A stretch of 64,000 nucleotides of DNA from Tenacibaculum sp. 1_MG-2023 (GCF_030547425.1 NZ_JAUORH010000006.1:95788-159787); one strand, 5' to 3'. Shown: positions 27,623-36,129, numbered from the stretch's first letter. Numbers and translations are program-made. The notes: generated from the sequence alone by a model not told the origin.

Positions 27623-28204
27623 ATGAAAAATCCACTAATTACATCAATTTCAAAATATATTAAGTTAACTTCTGAGGAAGAAAATATAATTAAAAGTTTT
27701 TGGACTGAAAAAACTCTTAAAAAAGGAGAATCTCTTTTAAGAAATGGTGATGTGTGTAGAACAGATAATTTTGTAATTAATGGAACTCTTAAAGCCTTTT
27801 ATATAAATTCTGAAACTGGTGCTGAAGAAGTTTTATATTTTGCCATAGAAAATTGGTGGGCTACAGATATTGATAGCTTTCAAAAGCAACAACCTTCTAT
27901 TTACAATATTCAAGCAATAGAAAAAACCAACTTGTTACAAATACGCTATGACTCTTTTCAGGAAATGCTAAAGCAAGTACCTAAATTAGAACGCTTTTTT
28001 AGAATTATACTCGAAAATTATCTTGGTAGCCTACAAAGAAGAATTATTCACAACAATGTGCATGATGCTGAACAACGGTATCTTGATTTTATAAAAGACT
28101 ACCCCAAAATAGCAGAGAAAGTTCCTCAATACTTAATTGCTTCGTACTTAGGTGTAACTCCTGAGTTTTTAAGTAGAGTTCGTAAAAAACACAAGCCATC
28201 TTAA
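27623..28204 (+). CDS. Crp/Fnr-family transcriptional regulator
   Basis: 193 residues. The N-terminal two thirds is a cyclic-nucleotide-binding-type beta-roll (KKGESLLRNGDVCRTDNFVI, EEVLYFAIENWWATDIDSF). A linker helix and a C-terminal recognition helix (YLIASYLGVTPEFLSRVRKK) follow. The FAxENWWxTDxxSF block is also present in the second regulator at 38800. It precedes the azoreductase gene by 66 bases on the same strand and is its probable regulator. Confidence 0.83.
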   Translation: MKNPLITSISKYIKLTSEEENIIKSFWTEKTLKKGESLLRNGDVCRTDNFVINGTLKAFYINSETGAEEVLYFAIENWWATDIDSFQKQQPSIYNIQAIEKTNLLQIRYDSFQEMLKQVPKLERFFRIILENYLGSLQRRIIHNNVHDAEQRYLDFIKDYPKIAEKVPQYLIASYLGVTPEFLSRVRKKHKPS

Positions 28205-28270
28205 ACTAGGTCAATATTTTTTACTTTTTCTACAACGAACTTTGCCATATCATGTAAACTATATTAAGAT

Positions 28271-28894
28271 ATGAACAAAGTACTTATTATTAATGCTAGT
28301 GTAAGAAATGAAAAATCGCACAGTAGGCAATTAACTCAACTCTTTGTGAAAAATTGGCAACAAAAGCATCCTAACGATACATTTTCATACCGAGAGGTTG
28401 GATTAAAAGAAATACCTCACATCAACGAAAAATGGATTGCTAGTGCGTTTATTAAGCCTGAAGACAGAACAGCTGAAAATCAATTAGGAGTTAACTTGAG
28501 CGATAAGCTAATTAAAGAGTTTAAAGAACACAATGTATATGTTCTTGGAACACCTATGTACAATTGGTCTATACCTAGCGGATTAAAAGCTTACATAGAT
28601 CAACTTATGAGAATTAATGAAACATGGAAGTTCCGCTCAGGAACACCCGATGGTGATTATGTTGGCTTACTAAAAAACAAAAAAATGTTTATCCTATCAA
28701 GCCGAGGTGATACTGGCTATGGTGAAAATGAAAAAAACGAGCACATGAACTTCCAAACTACCTATTTAAAGTTTGTTTTTGGAATTATGGGGATTAAAGA
28801 TGTTTCCATAATTTCTTTAGATAATGAGGAGTTTGGAGGGGCTATTTTTGAAAACTCTAAAAAGAAGATATATCAAGAAATTGAAGCTATTTAA
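28271..28894 (+). CDS. FMN-dependent NADH-azoreductase-like flavoprotein
   Basis: 207 residues, flavodoxin-like fold. The N-terminal phosphate loop region is ASVRNEKSHSRQLTQLF. GTPMYNWSIPSGLKAYIDQL is the AzoR FMN-binding signature, and SSRGDTGYG is the second flavin loop. It likely reduces quinones or azo compounds with NADH in the cytosol, an electrophile-defence activity. It follows a Crp/Fnr regulator. Confidence 0.82.
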   Translation: MNKVLIINASVRNEKSHSRQLTQLFVKNWQQKHPNDTFSYREVGLKEIPHINEKWIASAFIKPEDRTAENQLGVNLSDKLIKEFKEHNVYVLGTPMYNWSIPSGLKAYIDQLMRINETWKFRSGTPDGDYVGLLKNKKMFILSSRGDTGYGENEKNEHMNFQTTYLKFVFGIMGIKDVSIISLDNEEFGGAIFENSKKKIYQEIEAI

Positions 28895-29020
28895 CCTACC
28901 ATCAAAATGTTGTTTATTATGAATGTAAACAGCATTTTTTAATGCCTTCTTTACATAACACAGCACCTAACAAACATTTTTCTACACACGCATCTATTTT
29001 TATCTTTTTACTTGTTTGGT

Positions 29021-29192
29021 GTTACTCCCCTTAGGCGGGGAGTATCGTTCCCCTTACCGAGGGAGTGTCACTCCCCTTAGGCAAGGAGTGTTGACCCGAT
29101 TAGGCTTCGTGTGTTGACCCGATTAGGCTTCGTGTGTTGACCCGATTAGGCTTCGTGTGTTGACCCGATTAGGCTTCGTGTGTTGACCCGAT
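29021..29192. repeat. 23-bp tandem repeat array, two unit types
   Basis: Seven 23-base units plus an 11-base partial copy. Units 1-3 (29021-29089) are of the form ACTCCCC-ttaggc-GGGGAGT or close variants and are self-complementary. Units 4-7 (29090-29181) are exact copies containing GTTGACCCGATTAGGC. Both types share the central TTAGGC-like block. GC content is far above the surroundings. The period is exactly preserved across the switch of unit type. No spacers, so it is not CRISPR. Confidence 0.9.
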
Positions 29193-29323
29193 AAAAAAGT
29201 TACACTTTTTTATCTTTCTTTTTTTATATTTGAATGAGTAAAAATTGCTATACCTTCTAATTATTCTACTATTTAAGATTGTGTTAGTGATTTTATTACG
29301 GATATAAACAAGTTAGCAGCAAT
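29193..29323. other. AT-rich leader upstream of the 654-aa gene
   Basis: Contains TATATTTG near 29226, a possible -7 element. It ends in ACAAGTTAGCAGCAATTTGA, which loosely resembles the right end of the structured element at 31266-31414. No gene is seen. Confidence 0.3.
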
Positions 29324-31288
29324 TTGACAAAAAAATTGAGTTCAAGAAACGAAATAGATAGAATAGTATTTTATTCAAAAGAAGATATGGCTTCAAGTCA
29401 TAACCTTATCAAGGCTGAAAAATTATTGAACAGTTTCAATTCTAAACAAAATTTCACGTTGAATGACTTACTTGAATTCTACAATATTAAGTTACATTTT
29501 GATAACGAACTATTTTTAACTAAATGGAGTAAATCTGACCAAGAAAAGTACAATCAAATTATAGAGGAAAATTGGTCATCGTTGAAAAAAAGGTTTTTAA
29601 AAATCAGTGACCAAAATATTGAGAATATTATAAAAGGTTTAGAATATCGATATAAAAATAATTTTTGGGAGTTAATTGATAAATTAAGTATTTATAAAAG
29701 CATCTCTCATTCAACATTTAGTGATATTCTTAAAAATTTTTCATCTCAAATAAATTACATTCTACCACAAAAGAATATAGTTCAGAAATTCAACAAAGTA
29801 ATACGAGATTTTTTGATGAATTATAAAAATTCAGCTGAAATCCTGCTTTCGCAATTTGAAGAAAAAAAGAGTGACAATAAGTCTACTAAATTCTATTTCC
29901 CAAAAAGTCTCAGTTTGTCAGATAAAGAAAATATCATAAGTACTTACTTAGACCGTGAAGATTCCAACTTAAATTACGTAAGATTAGCCCAAAAATCAAA
30001 AGATTCAAATGAATTAAAGCTTTCAGACAAAACCAAATACAAAGCAAAAAAAAAGGCTGAAGAACAAAACAATGAAATAATAGATAAAGGACATACTTGG
30101 AATATAAGAGTACAAGGTGGACTTAGTGAAGACCAAGACGAACCTGTAATATTCAAAAATGAAAATGGATTAATAGAAGCCACTTACAGCGAAAAATATT
30201 TGGATGGAATTGAAAACCAAGTAGATTTATTTAAAGTGTTTAGTTACCTGTTTAATTACACAGATGAAACCTCATTAATCTATTTAGTCAGTAAGACAAG
30301 TGAATTAGACGTTTTGGAGCGTGTAATGGGCTTAAAATCCAAAAACGAGTATGAAATCGGAGAAGTTTTTACGAGAAAAGAAATGCTCTCTATTATACAA
30401 TTACATCTCATTGATAATTATCTGAAAAGAAAAGGTCGTGGAATTGAACAAGTAATTAATTCATTTATCTCGCACATAAACGAACTACTTGAGCCAAATA
30501 ATTTAATGTTTCAAATTAGAGTTTCAGACTCACCGGAATTAGACAAAATTCGTACCCTTTTACCTGATTTTGACTTTTTACTAAAACAGTATAAAAATTT
30601 AGCTGATGATGGCACTATTGACATTGAACTTCTTCAAGTAAGTTCTAAACCAATTGGATTTAGTCAAATTACCAGTCAAAATACCAAAAAGTATCTTTAT
30701 TCTAATGACAAATTAATTTTAAAACTCAAACACATATTTTTTTCAGACCAAAGTCATATGTATTACACAGAAACTTTTGGAACAAAACACACTAATTTGT
30801 TTGATTTACTAACACAAGAAACAGTAAACATTGAAGATTTTGCAAACTACCAAAAAGATACAATTCAAACTTTAGTTGAAGATGGTTATCTAAAAATCAA
30901 TAATGAAAAAAATGTAGAAATAGATAAAATCACTTTTATATACATCATTAGAGAAATTCATAGAAACGAATTACTAAGTTATTGGCATTATCCAAAATTC
31001 GTAAGAGACGAAATTGACCTGTTAATTGAGAAAAAAATGTTGTTTAACGAAACCACTTTATTTTCTAAAGAAGAAGTAAAATATCTTAATTTCTATCTAA
31101 ACCAAAAGATATATACAAATGGTTACGATTTAAGAAATAAGTATTCGCACGGAACAAACACTCAATCTGAGGACAAACATAAAAGTGATTATTATTTAAT
31201 ACTCAAAATAATTATTCTTACTTTGTTAAAGATTGAAGATGATATAATTATAAACAAAAAAACTGTTGCTAACAATGGCTATAAGTAA
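29324..31288 (+). CDS. Hypothetical 654-aa protein with C-terminal HEPN-like RNKYSH motif
   Basis: A mostly helical, Lys/Asn-rich, soluble protein with no signal peptide. The best start is the TTG at 29324, giving 654 residues. The frame is closed by a stop 36 bases upstream, and the first in-frame ATG, at 29387, would remove 21 residues. Near the C-terminus NGYDLRNKYSHG places Arg604 and His609 as R-x4-H, followed by a helix; this is the pattern of HEPN RNase-like domains (DUF4209/ApeA-like 'LRNxxxHG'). The AT-rich composition, the tandem array before it and the structured element after it mark it as accessory. An anti-phage or abortive-infection role is inference only. Confidence 0.6.
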   Translation: MTKKLSSRNEIDRIVFYSKEDMASSHNLIKAEKLLNSFNSKQNFTLNDLLEFYNIKLHFDNELFLTKWSKSDQEKYNQIIEENWSSLKKRFLKISDQNIENIIKGLEYRYKNNFWELIDKLSIYKSISHSTFSDILKNFSSQINYILPQKNIVQKFNKVIRDFLMNYKNSAEILLSQFEEKKSDNKSTKFYFPKSLSLSDKENIISTYLDREDSNLNYVRLAQKSKDSNELKLSDKTKYKAKKKAEEQNNEIIDKGHTWNIRVQGGLSEDQDEPVIFKNENGLIEATYSEKYLDGIENQVDLFKVFSYLFNYTDETSLIYLVSKTSELDVLERVMGLKSKNEYEIGEVFTRKEMLSIIQLHLIDNYLKRKGRGIEQVINSFISHINELLEPNNLMFQIRVSDSPELDKIRTLLPDFDFLLKQYKNLADDGTIDIELLQVSSKPIGFSQITSQNTKKYLYSNDKLILKLKHIFFSDQSHMYYTETFGTKHTNLFDLLTQETVNIEDFANYQKDTIQTLVEDGYLKINNEKNVEIDKITFIYIIREIHRNELLSYWHYPKFVRDEIDLLIEKKMLFNETTLFSKEEVKYLNFYLNQKIYTNGYDLRNKYSHGTNTQSEDKHKSDYYLILKIIILTLLKIEDDIIINKKTVANNGYK

Positions 31289-31414
31289 TTGCTTGTTCTC
31301 GTCTACTTCTGAAAATACTCGCAGATTTTCAGTTTGGTGTGTACTTGCAAAGTTTCGTGCTAAACCACGCAACTACTCATAGTCGAATTTAAGACTAGTA
31401 AAAACCATTAGCAA
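31266..31414. repeat. Cloverleaf-like structured DNA element
   Basis: Nested inverted repeats. Outer TTGCTA...ATGG (31266-31278) pairs with CCATTAGCAA (31405-31414). An inner 14-base arm (31279-31292) pairs with 31369-31382 at 12 of 14 positions. Inside lies the perfect 8-bp hairpin CTGAAAAT/ATTTTCAG (31309-31332) plus smaller hairpins at 31343-31353 and 31356-31369. It begins inside the last codons of the 654-aa gene and ends 24 bases before the next start codon. Confidence 0.7.
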
Positions 31415-31438
31415 GAAGATAAAAGAAAAAGGTATAAA

Positions 31439-31781
31439 ATGAGAATAACAAACATATTACTAATCGCATTCCTCTCTTTAAGTTTATTAAGTTGTAACTC
31501 AAAAAAGCAATTAGAAAACAAGTGGGATAAACTTACTAAAGCTGATAGTGAACAAGTTGAAATTAAAAGAATTAAGTGACTTTATTTCAGAAATAGATGG
31601 TCATTTTAAAATGAACGGAATTACTCAAAGTAAAGACACTTTAAACCTATTAACACAAACAAAGGATTCTGTAAAAATAGACCATGTAAATCTTATAATT
31701 TACTGGAGAGAAAACAGTTTCCATGCTAAAAACTGGAAGCCTATAAATCAAGACAATATTTACTTATTTTTTAGAGAGTAA
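31439..31781 (+). pseudogene. Frameshifted small lipoprotein gene
   Basis: The frame from the ATG at 31439 begins with a lipoprotein signal (MRITNILLIAFLSLSLLSC) and runs 46 residues to a TGA near 31577. A frame shifted by one base continues to 31781 with protein-like sequence (LKELSDFISEIDGHFKMNG ... NIYLFFRE). Joined near 31548-31575, the two halves give one product of about 113 residues. This is either a pseudogene, a sequencing error or, less likely, programmed frameshifting. No family recognised. Confidence 0.6.
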
Positions 31782-31972
31782 ATTATATCAATAGTAGATA
31801 ATACTTTTAATTATTTATTTGATAATTTAAAAGCTCCTTCTTATATCAGATTATTATTTTGAGTGAATGGGCAGATACTTATAAAATAATTCAAGAGATG
31901 TTCAGATTCAAATATCGCTCAATCTTTTATATTAATTAAATAGATAAACTCAACATAACGCAATAATTTCAT

Positions 31973-32085
31973 TACTTTTGTGTTATTATCAACTCAACCT
32001 ATGTACAGTTTCAAGAGCCGGGGGGCTAATTACTGTGCATGAAAAAGTAAGAGCATCCAAATTTTGAATGCTCTTTTGTTTTTAA
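31973..32085 (+). ncRNA. Candidate small structured RNA
   Basis: TACTTTTG at 31973-31980 is a -7-type element. About 20 bases on, TGTACAGT (32002-32009) pairs with ACTGTGCA (32032-32039), with AGCC/GGCT closing a GGGG loop inside. The terminator hairpin at 32049-32075 with a T-rich tail follows. There is no open frame. The unit would be a transcript of roughly 95-100 bases. Membership of a catalogued Bacteroidota RNA family is unknown to me. Confidence 0.45.
32049..32085 (+). terminator. Terminator of the candidate small RNA
   Basis: AAGAGCAT / ATGCTCTT with an inner CAAA/TTTG pairing, followed by a T-rich tail. Confidence 0.75.
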
Positions 32086-32094
32086 TTACTTTTT

Positions 32095-32102
32095 TATATT
32101 TG
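32095..32102 (+). promoter_or_regulatory. Candidate -7 element of the 159-aa membrane protein gene
   Basis: TATATTTG, with a TTG 16 bases upstream (32076-32078) inside the preceding terminator tail. The start codon is 17 bases downstream. Confidence 0.45.
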
Positions 32103-32119
32103 CTTTTTAAAAAAACACT

Positions 32120-32599
32120 GTGCCTACAATTCCTTCATTTAAAGAGTTTAAAGAACTACACGTAACAATTCAAAACGTATTAATATCTTTTTTTATATTG
32201 CCTTTTTGGTATGTTTCTTTAAGGCTTTTTACAAATACTTTTTTTGATAGTAATTCTTTTACAACAGTAGTTATTTTTTGTTTTTGTTTTAATATGATTT
32301 CGTATTTAACCATAGAAACGTATTTGTATAAAATTTTTAAGTTTCAGAAAAAAAACAATGAGTCATTTAATAACTTGTTTAATGCTTTTAAAAATAATAC
32401 ATTGTCAGTATTATCTGTTTTGATTAACATTGTTTATCTCTCACTATTTATTTTTATCTACTACGTTATTACAGTTATAGCAAATATTCGTTCTAATTAC
32501 TTCTTTTTTTGTGTTTTTTATTATTTCTTTCTGTTTATTATTCTCATAATACTTAAACGCCTTTCTTACAAAAAAAAACGTAAAAATGGCTATAATTAA
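32120..32599 (+). CDS. Polytopic membrane protein of unknown function (159 aa)
   Basis: Starts with GTG at 32120; no ATG fits before the first membrane span. Four hydrophobic spans: about residues 14-33 (VLISFFILPFWYVSLRLF), 40-60, 93-120 and 125-148. It ends in a Lys/Arg-rich tail (KRLSYKKKRKNGYN), so the C-terminus is probably cytosolic. The loop between spans 2 and 3 is charged (KIFKFQKKNNESFNN). No family recognised. Very AT-rich. Confidence 0.55.
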   Translation: MPTIPSFKEFKELHVTIQNVLISFFILPFWYVSLRLFTNTFFDSNSFTTVVIFCFCFNMISYLTIETYLYKIFKFQKKNNESFNNLFNAFKNNTLSVLSVLINIVYLSLFIFIYYVITVIANIRSNYFFFCVFYYFFLFIILIILKRLSYKKKRKNGYN

Positions 32600-32652
32600 T
32601 ATCATTTACTCTATTTTAAGAACACCTTATATACTCTTTACTATACTAAAAT

Positions 32653-34059
32653 TTAAAGAGAAAGCGTCTTTTCGTTTATTTCCTGAGCCACAAAAGGCTT
32701 AGCAAAAACAGCATTTAAGCTGGCAATAACTTCAGTATAACTACCATTTGCCAGCGGAACTGTTATAGTAGATCCTTTAAACGCTACTAAACTTTGTCCT
32801 GCCTCAGCAGACTGTTTAAAAGGTGTTTGCATAACTGAATCACTCATAGTTCCGAAAGGACCATAAGAAGCCCCGCTTTTACCTGTTAAAGTTATTTGTG
32901 ATACACATTGCCAACCATACCACACGTCCGTATAACCAGAAATAGCCACAATTGGGTCGTTTAACGGTATATCAATCGTTTTAGCTACTCCACTATTTCC
33001 ACCATGCTGTGGTAATGTAAACACTCCAACACTTCTATCCTGAGTCCCAGTATTATAAGGTCCAGTTCCGGTATTTACTGTCTGAATAGCATCTAGTACA
33101 TCACCCGAACGAATCATCATTTGCGTTATATTTGGATTCCCCGCAGCGCCAACTATCGGAGTATCGTCAAATGCGTTACTTGGTAATGGATTGGCTAACT
33201 GATTAAGAATCATAAATTGGGCTTGCTCAAACTGGAAGTTTCCAGAGTTAAAACGCCACATAAAAATGTCTTGATAATCATAAGAACCCCCGTTACTAGT
33301 AAACCCATCAGAAACCTCACTCCAAACTTGTTGAGCACTAGAGTTAGGTGCTGCATTTCCCGGTTCAAATTGCGCACCATAACCAATTTTCTCTGGCGAT
33401 ATTCCAGCACTTATAAATTCATATAATGGCATGCCATCGTAAAACTGTGGTGATACAAAATCGAAGGCACTATTTACAGTTGGATAATCAATAGAATTTG
33501 TTGGCCATGCAGGAGTAAACGACAAATAATATTTTACTGGCTGCTTATCAAACACTAAGCGAATCGTAGAAAACAAGATTTTAAATTGAGATTGAGTCAT
33601 GCGTGTAGACACATCACCTTCCCAATCAACGTCCAATCCGTTCATACCAGTCTCTTTTAAGTAAGCTACCAAATTAGTTGCAAAATTAGTTGCTTCTTCT
33701 TGTTCGTTTCCACCAGATGAAAAAATTGAAGCTAGTGTGTTATCTCCCGAATAAACCATGGTTGTTAAAAACTTAATATTCGGATTCACTTGTCGGGCAT
33801 CCTTCAATACAGAATTCAAATAATCTTGATTTGTAAGTCCACCTGGGTGTGATGAGTCACCTATTTTAATGGTAGTGCCTTTAGTAGCAGGAACTACCTC
33901 AAAAAAAGCAATTCCAAGAGATGTTACACTGTTATATACGTTGTATTTAATAAGTGATTGAAAACAACTATCAGGACTATTATAGTTTGTCTTAGGTGGT
34001 TCATCTTCATTTAAAAAGATCCAAGCGTTAATACCGTAGGGGAATTGAGAATTTTTCAT
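32653..34059 (-). CDS. Glycoside hydrolase family 18 protein with jacalin-like C-terminal domain
   Basis: 468 residues. Residues 1-300 form a GH18 TIM barrel. The catalytic motif reads NGLDVDWE, giving Asp143, Asp145 and the proton donor Glu147; the usual first Asp is Asn140. The substrate region SPQFYDGMP matches the family's later Tyr-containing strand. From about 320 on, DVLDAIQTVN ... PFGTMSDS and ITVPLANGSY look like a jacalin-type lectin fold. It would bind and cut chitin-like glycans. No signal peptide is visible, which is unusual for such an enzyme. Confidence 0.8.
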   Translation of the reverse strand: MKNSQFPYGINAWIFLNEDEPPKTNYNSPDSCFQSLIKYNVYNSVTSLGIAFFEVVPATKGTTIKIGDSSHPGGLTNQDYLNSVLKDARQVNPNIKFLTTMVYSGDNTLASIFSSGGNEQEEATNFATNLVAYLKETGMNGLDVDWEGDVSTRMTQSQFKILFSTIRLVFDKQPVKYYLSFTPAWPTNSIDYPTVNSAFDFVSPQFYDGMPLYEFISAGISPEKIGYGAQFEPGNAAPNSSAQQVWSEVSDGFTSNGGSYDYQDIFMWRFNSGNFQFEQAQFMILNQLANPLPSNAFDDTPIVGAAGNPNITQMMIRSGDVLDAIQTVNTGTGPYNTGTQDRSVGVFTLPQHGGNSGVAKTIDIPLNDPIVAISGYTDVWYGWQCVSQITLTGKSGASYGPFGTMSDSVMQTPFKQSAEAGQSLVAFKGSTITVPLANGSYTEVIASLNAVFAKPFVAQEINEKTLSL

Positions 34060-34414
34060 AATATATTGTATTTAATGTTTACTTAGTTATCTTCGACAGC
34101 AGATTAAAAACCTAATCAAATACATTATATATCTAACAAACCTTTAGGCTTTACCTGAGTACGAATGCAGTTTTTTAAAGTCCCCTACTGCACTTATTAT
34201 TTCATATCATTTGCTATTATAAAGTTGATAAATTAATAAACATCGTTTTAAAAAAAGTCAGTAAACGATTGATAATCAATCACGAACACATGTTTTACAT
34301 GTATAAAAGAAAAAGTCGGATACCAACCAAAAGCTGATGCTTTTGAATTGTTTAAATTGATAAAGGAATAAAAACTACAATACCATATAAAAATAATTAC
34401 TAGTACAAAACTAG
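34060..34414. other. Intergenic region, 355 bases
   Basis: AT-rich spacer between two minus-strand genes. A weak inverted repeat (ACTAGT-acaaa-ACTAGT) lies near 34399-34415 at the end of the DUF3995 gene. No convincing gene or promoter seen. Confidence 0.35.
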
Positions 34415-34840
34415 TTACGAAAACGCCATTAACACTCCAACCACTCCTAAAAACAAACACAATGGAGAAAAAAACTTGGTATCGTTTACGGCAAACTCTG
34501 TTGCCTTAGTTTTCTTAAAAAAGCCTACATACTTAAAATCACCTATAGCCCTAATGAGAAAAATACTGGCTACAACATAAAGCCCATAGTTTTGTAGCCA
34601 TGTAGGCATTGAAGGTAACGTAAATAGTTGTGTTTTTTCTGCATACACAACCGCAAAAGCACCTACTACTATAGCTACTACAAAAGTTAGTGCTTTAGGT
34701 GGGTTTATCGCTTTTTCATTTGCTGTTTTAGTAGGTATGACAGCATCTACCCATAAAGTTCCACCAAAAGCCCAATAAACGTGAATTAACGAGATAAAAA
34801 AGAGAATTAAAACGCAAATCACTCCTAAAAAATGTATCAT
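34415..34840 (-). CDS. DUF3995 membrane protein
   Basis: 141 residues with four predicted membrane spans. The family's characteristic N-terminal span (LILFFISLIHVYWAFGGTLW) is present, as are the later RAIGDFKYVGFFKK loop and a last span (PLCLFLGVVGVLMAF). The DUF3995 function is not established. It is transcribed divergently from hutI, 49 bases away, so the two genes share a regulatory gap. Confidence 0.82.
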   Translation of the reverse strand: MIHFLGVICVLILFFISLIHVYWAFGGTLWVDAVIPTKTANEKAINPPKALTFVVAIVVGAFAVVYAEKTQLFTLPSMPTWLQNYGLYVVASIFLIRAIGDFKYVGFFKKTKATEFAVNDTKFFSPLCLFLGVVGVLMAFS

Positions 34841-34889
34841 AAATTGTAGTTTTTACCGTAAGTTTGTCTAACAAATTTAAGCATTCAAC

Positions 34890-36122
34890 ATGACAACTTT
34901 ATTCATAAACATTAAAGAATTAATACAAATTAGAGAAACAAGTACTAAAAAAGTATCTGGAGCTGCCATGAGTATTTTACCTACCATAAAAAATGCTTTT
35001 TTATTGGTTGAAAATGGTATTATTACTGACTATGGAAGCATGAAAAAAGCTCCTACTTCTGCTGATAAAACGGTGGATTGTACTGGTAAAATGATGTTGC
35101 CTACTTGGTGTGATTCGCATACGCATATTGTATATGCAGGCAATCGTGAGCAAGAGTTTGTGGATAGAATTAATGGTTTGAGTTATGAAGAAATTGCCAA
35201 TCGTGGTGGTGGTATTGTAAATTCTGCAAAGAAGTTACAAGAAACTTCAGAAGAAGATTTGTACCAACAATCGGCAAAACGCTTAGAAGAAGTAATTGCT
35301 TTAGGTACTGGTGCTGTTGAAATAAAATCAGGTTATGGTTTAACCGTAGATGCTGAGTTAAAAATGTTACGTGTTATTAAAAAGCTACGTGAAAACTACA
35401 ACATCCCTATAAAAGCCACTTTTTTAGGGGCACACGCCTTCCCTACTGAATACAAAAACAACAGAGAAGGATATATCAATGTAATTATTGAAGAAATGTT
35501 ACCTAAAGTTGCTGAGGAAAATCTAGCGGATTTTGTAGATGCTTTCTGCGAAACGGGATACTTCTCAGTAGAAGATACTGACAGAATTTTAACCGCTGCG
35601 CAACAATACGGATTAACACCAAAAGTACACGTAAACCAGTTTACAACTATTGGTGGTATACAAGTAAGTATAAAACACAATGCCTTGTCAGTAGATCATT
35701 TAGAAGTAATGAATACAGAAGATATTGAAGCGTTGAAAGGAACGCAAACCATGCCTGTTGCCTTACCTTCTTGTTCGTACTTTTTAAGTATTCCATACAC
35801 CCCTGCTCGTGATATTATAAATGCAGGATTGCCGTTAGCCTTAGCTACCGATTACAACCCAGGGTCTACACCATCAGGAAACATGAACTTTGTAGTAGCA
35901 ACGGCTTGTATTAAAATGAAAATGACACCAGAAGAGGCTATTAATGCAGCAACCATTAACGGAGCCTATGCAATGAATTTATCTGATGAGGTTGGAAGTA
36001 TTACCAAAGGAAAAAAAGCGAATTTAATCCTTACTAAAGAGATTCCTTCGTATGGGTTTTTACCGTATTCCTTCGGAAGTAACTTAATTGATTCAGTGTT
36101 TATCAACGGAAAAGAGGTGTAA
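34890..36122 (+). CDS. hutI: Imidazolonepropionase
   Basis: 410 residues, an amidohydrolase-fold metalloenzyme that opens the imidazolone ring in histidine breakdown to give formiminoglutamate. Metal ligands HTH lie at residues 77-79 and the HAFPTEYK and HVNQFTTIGG blocks carry the later His ligands. ATDYNPGSTPSGNM is the HutI signature. It starts 49 bases from a divergent gene. hutG follows on the same strand, interrupted by a GIY-YIG gene; hutH and hutU are not in the window. Confidence 0.96.
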   Translation: MTTLFINIKELIQIRETSTKKVSGAAMSILPTIKNAFLLVENGIITDYGSMKKAPTSADKTVDCTGKMMLPTWCDSHTHIVYAGNREQEFVDRINGLSYEEIANRGGGIVNSAKKLQETSEEDLYQQSAKRLEEVIALGTGAVEIKSGYGLTVDAELKMLRVIKKLRENYNIPIKATFLGAHAFPTEYKNNREGYINVIIEEMLPKVAEENLADFVDAFCETGYFSVEDTDRILTAAQQYGLTPKVHVNQFTTIGGIQVSIKHNALSVDHLEVMNTEDIEALKGTQTMPVALPSCSYFLSIPYTPARDIINAGLPLALATDYNPGSTPSGNMNFVVATACIKMKMTPEEAINAATINGAYAMNLSDEVGSITKGKKANLILTKEIPSYGFLPYSFGSNLIDSVFINGKEV

Positions 36123-36129
36123 ATTGCAC

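Noticed and set aside
29021..29192. CRISPR-like short repeats
   Set aside because: The units are directly adjacent with no unique spacers, so this is a simple tandem array.
31266..31414. Classical integron attC site
   Set aside because: The ends (TTGCTA.../...TAGCAA) do not match the RYYYAAC/GTTRRRY core sites and no integrase is present; kept only as an attC-like structured element.
34320..34372. Plus-strand stretch reading GYQPKADAFELFKLIKE before a stop
   Set aside because: No start codon and only about 30 codons open; could be a gene-end relic but cannot be supported.
34248..34460. 70-aa minus-strand frame overlapping the DUF3995 gene end
   Set aside because: It overlaps a recognised gene in another frame and has no start context or family; likely chance in AT-rich DNA.
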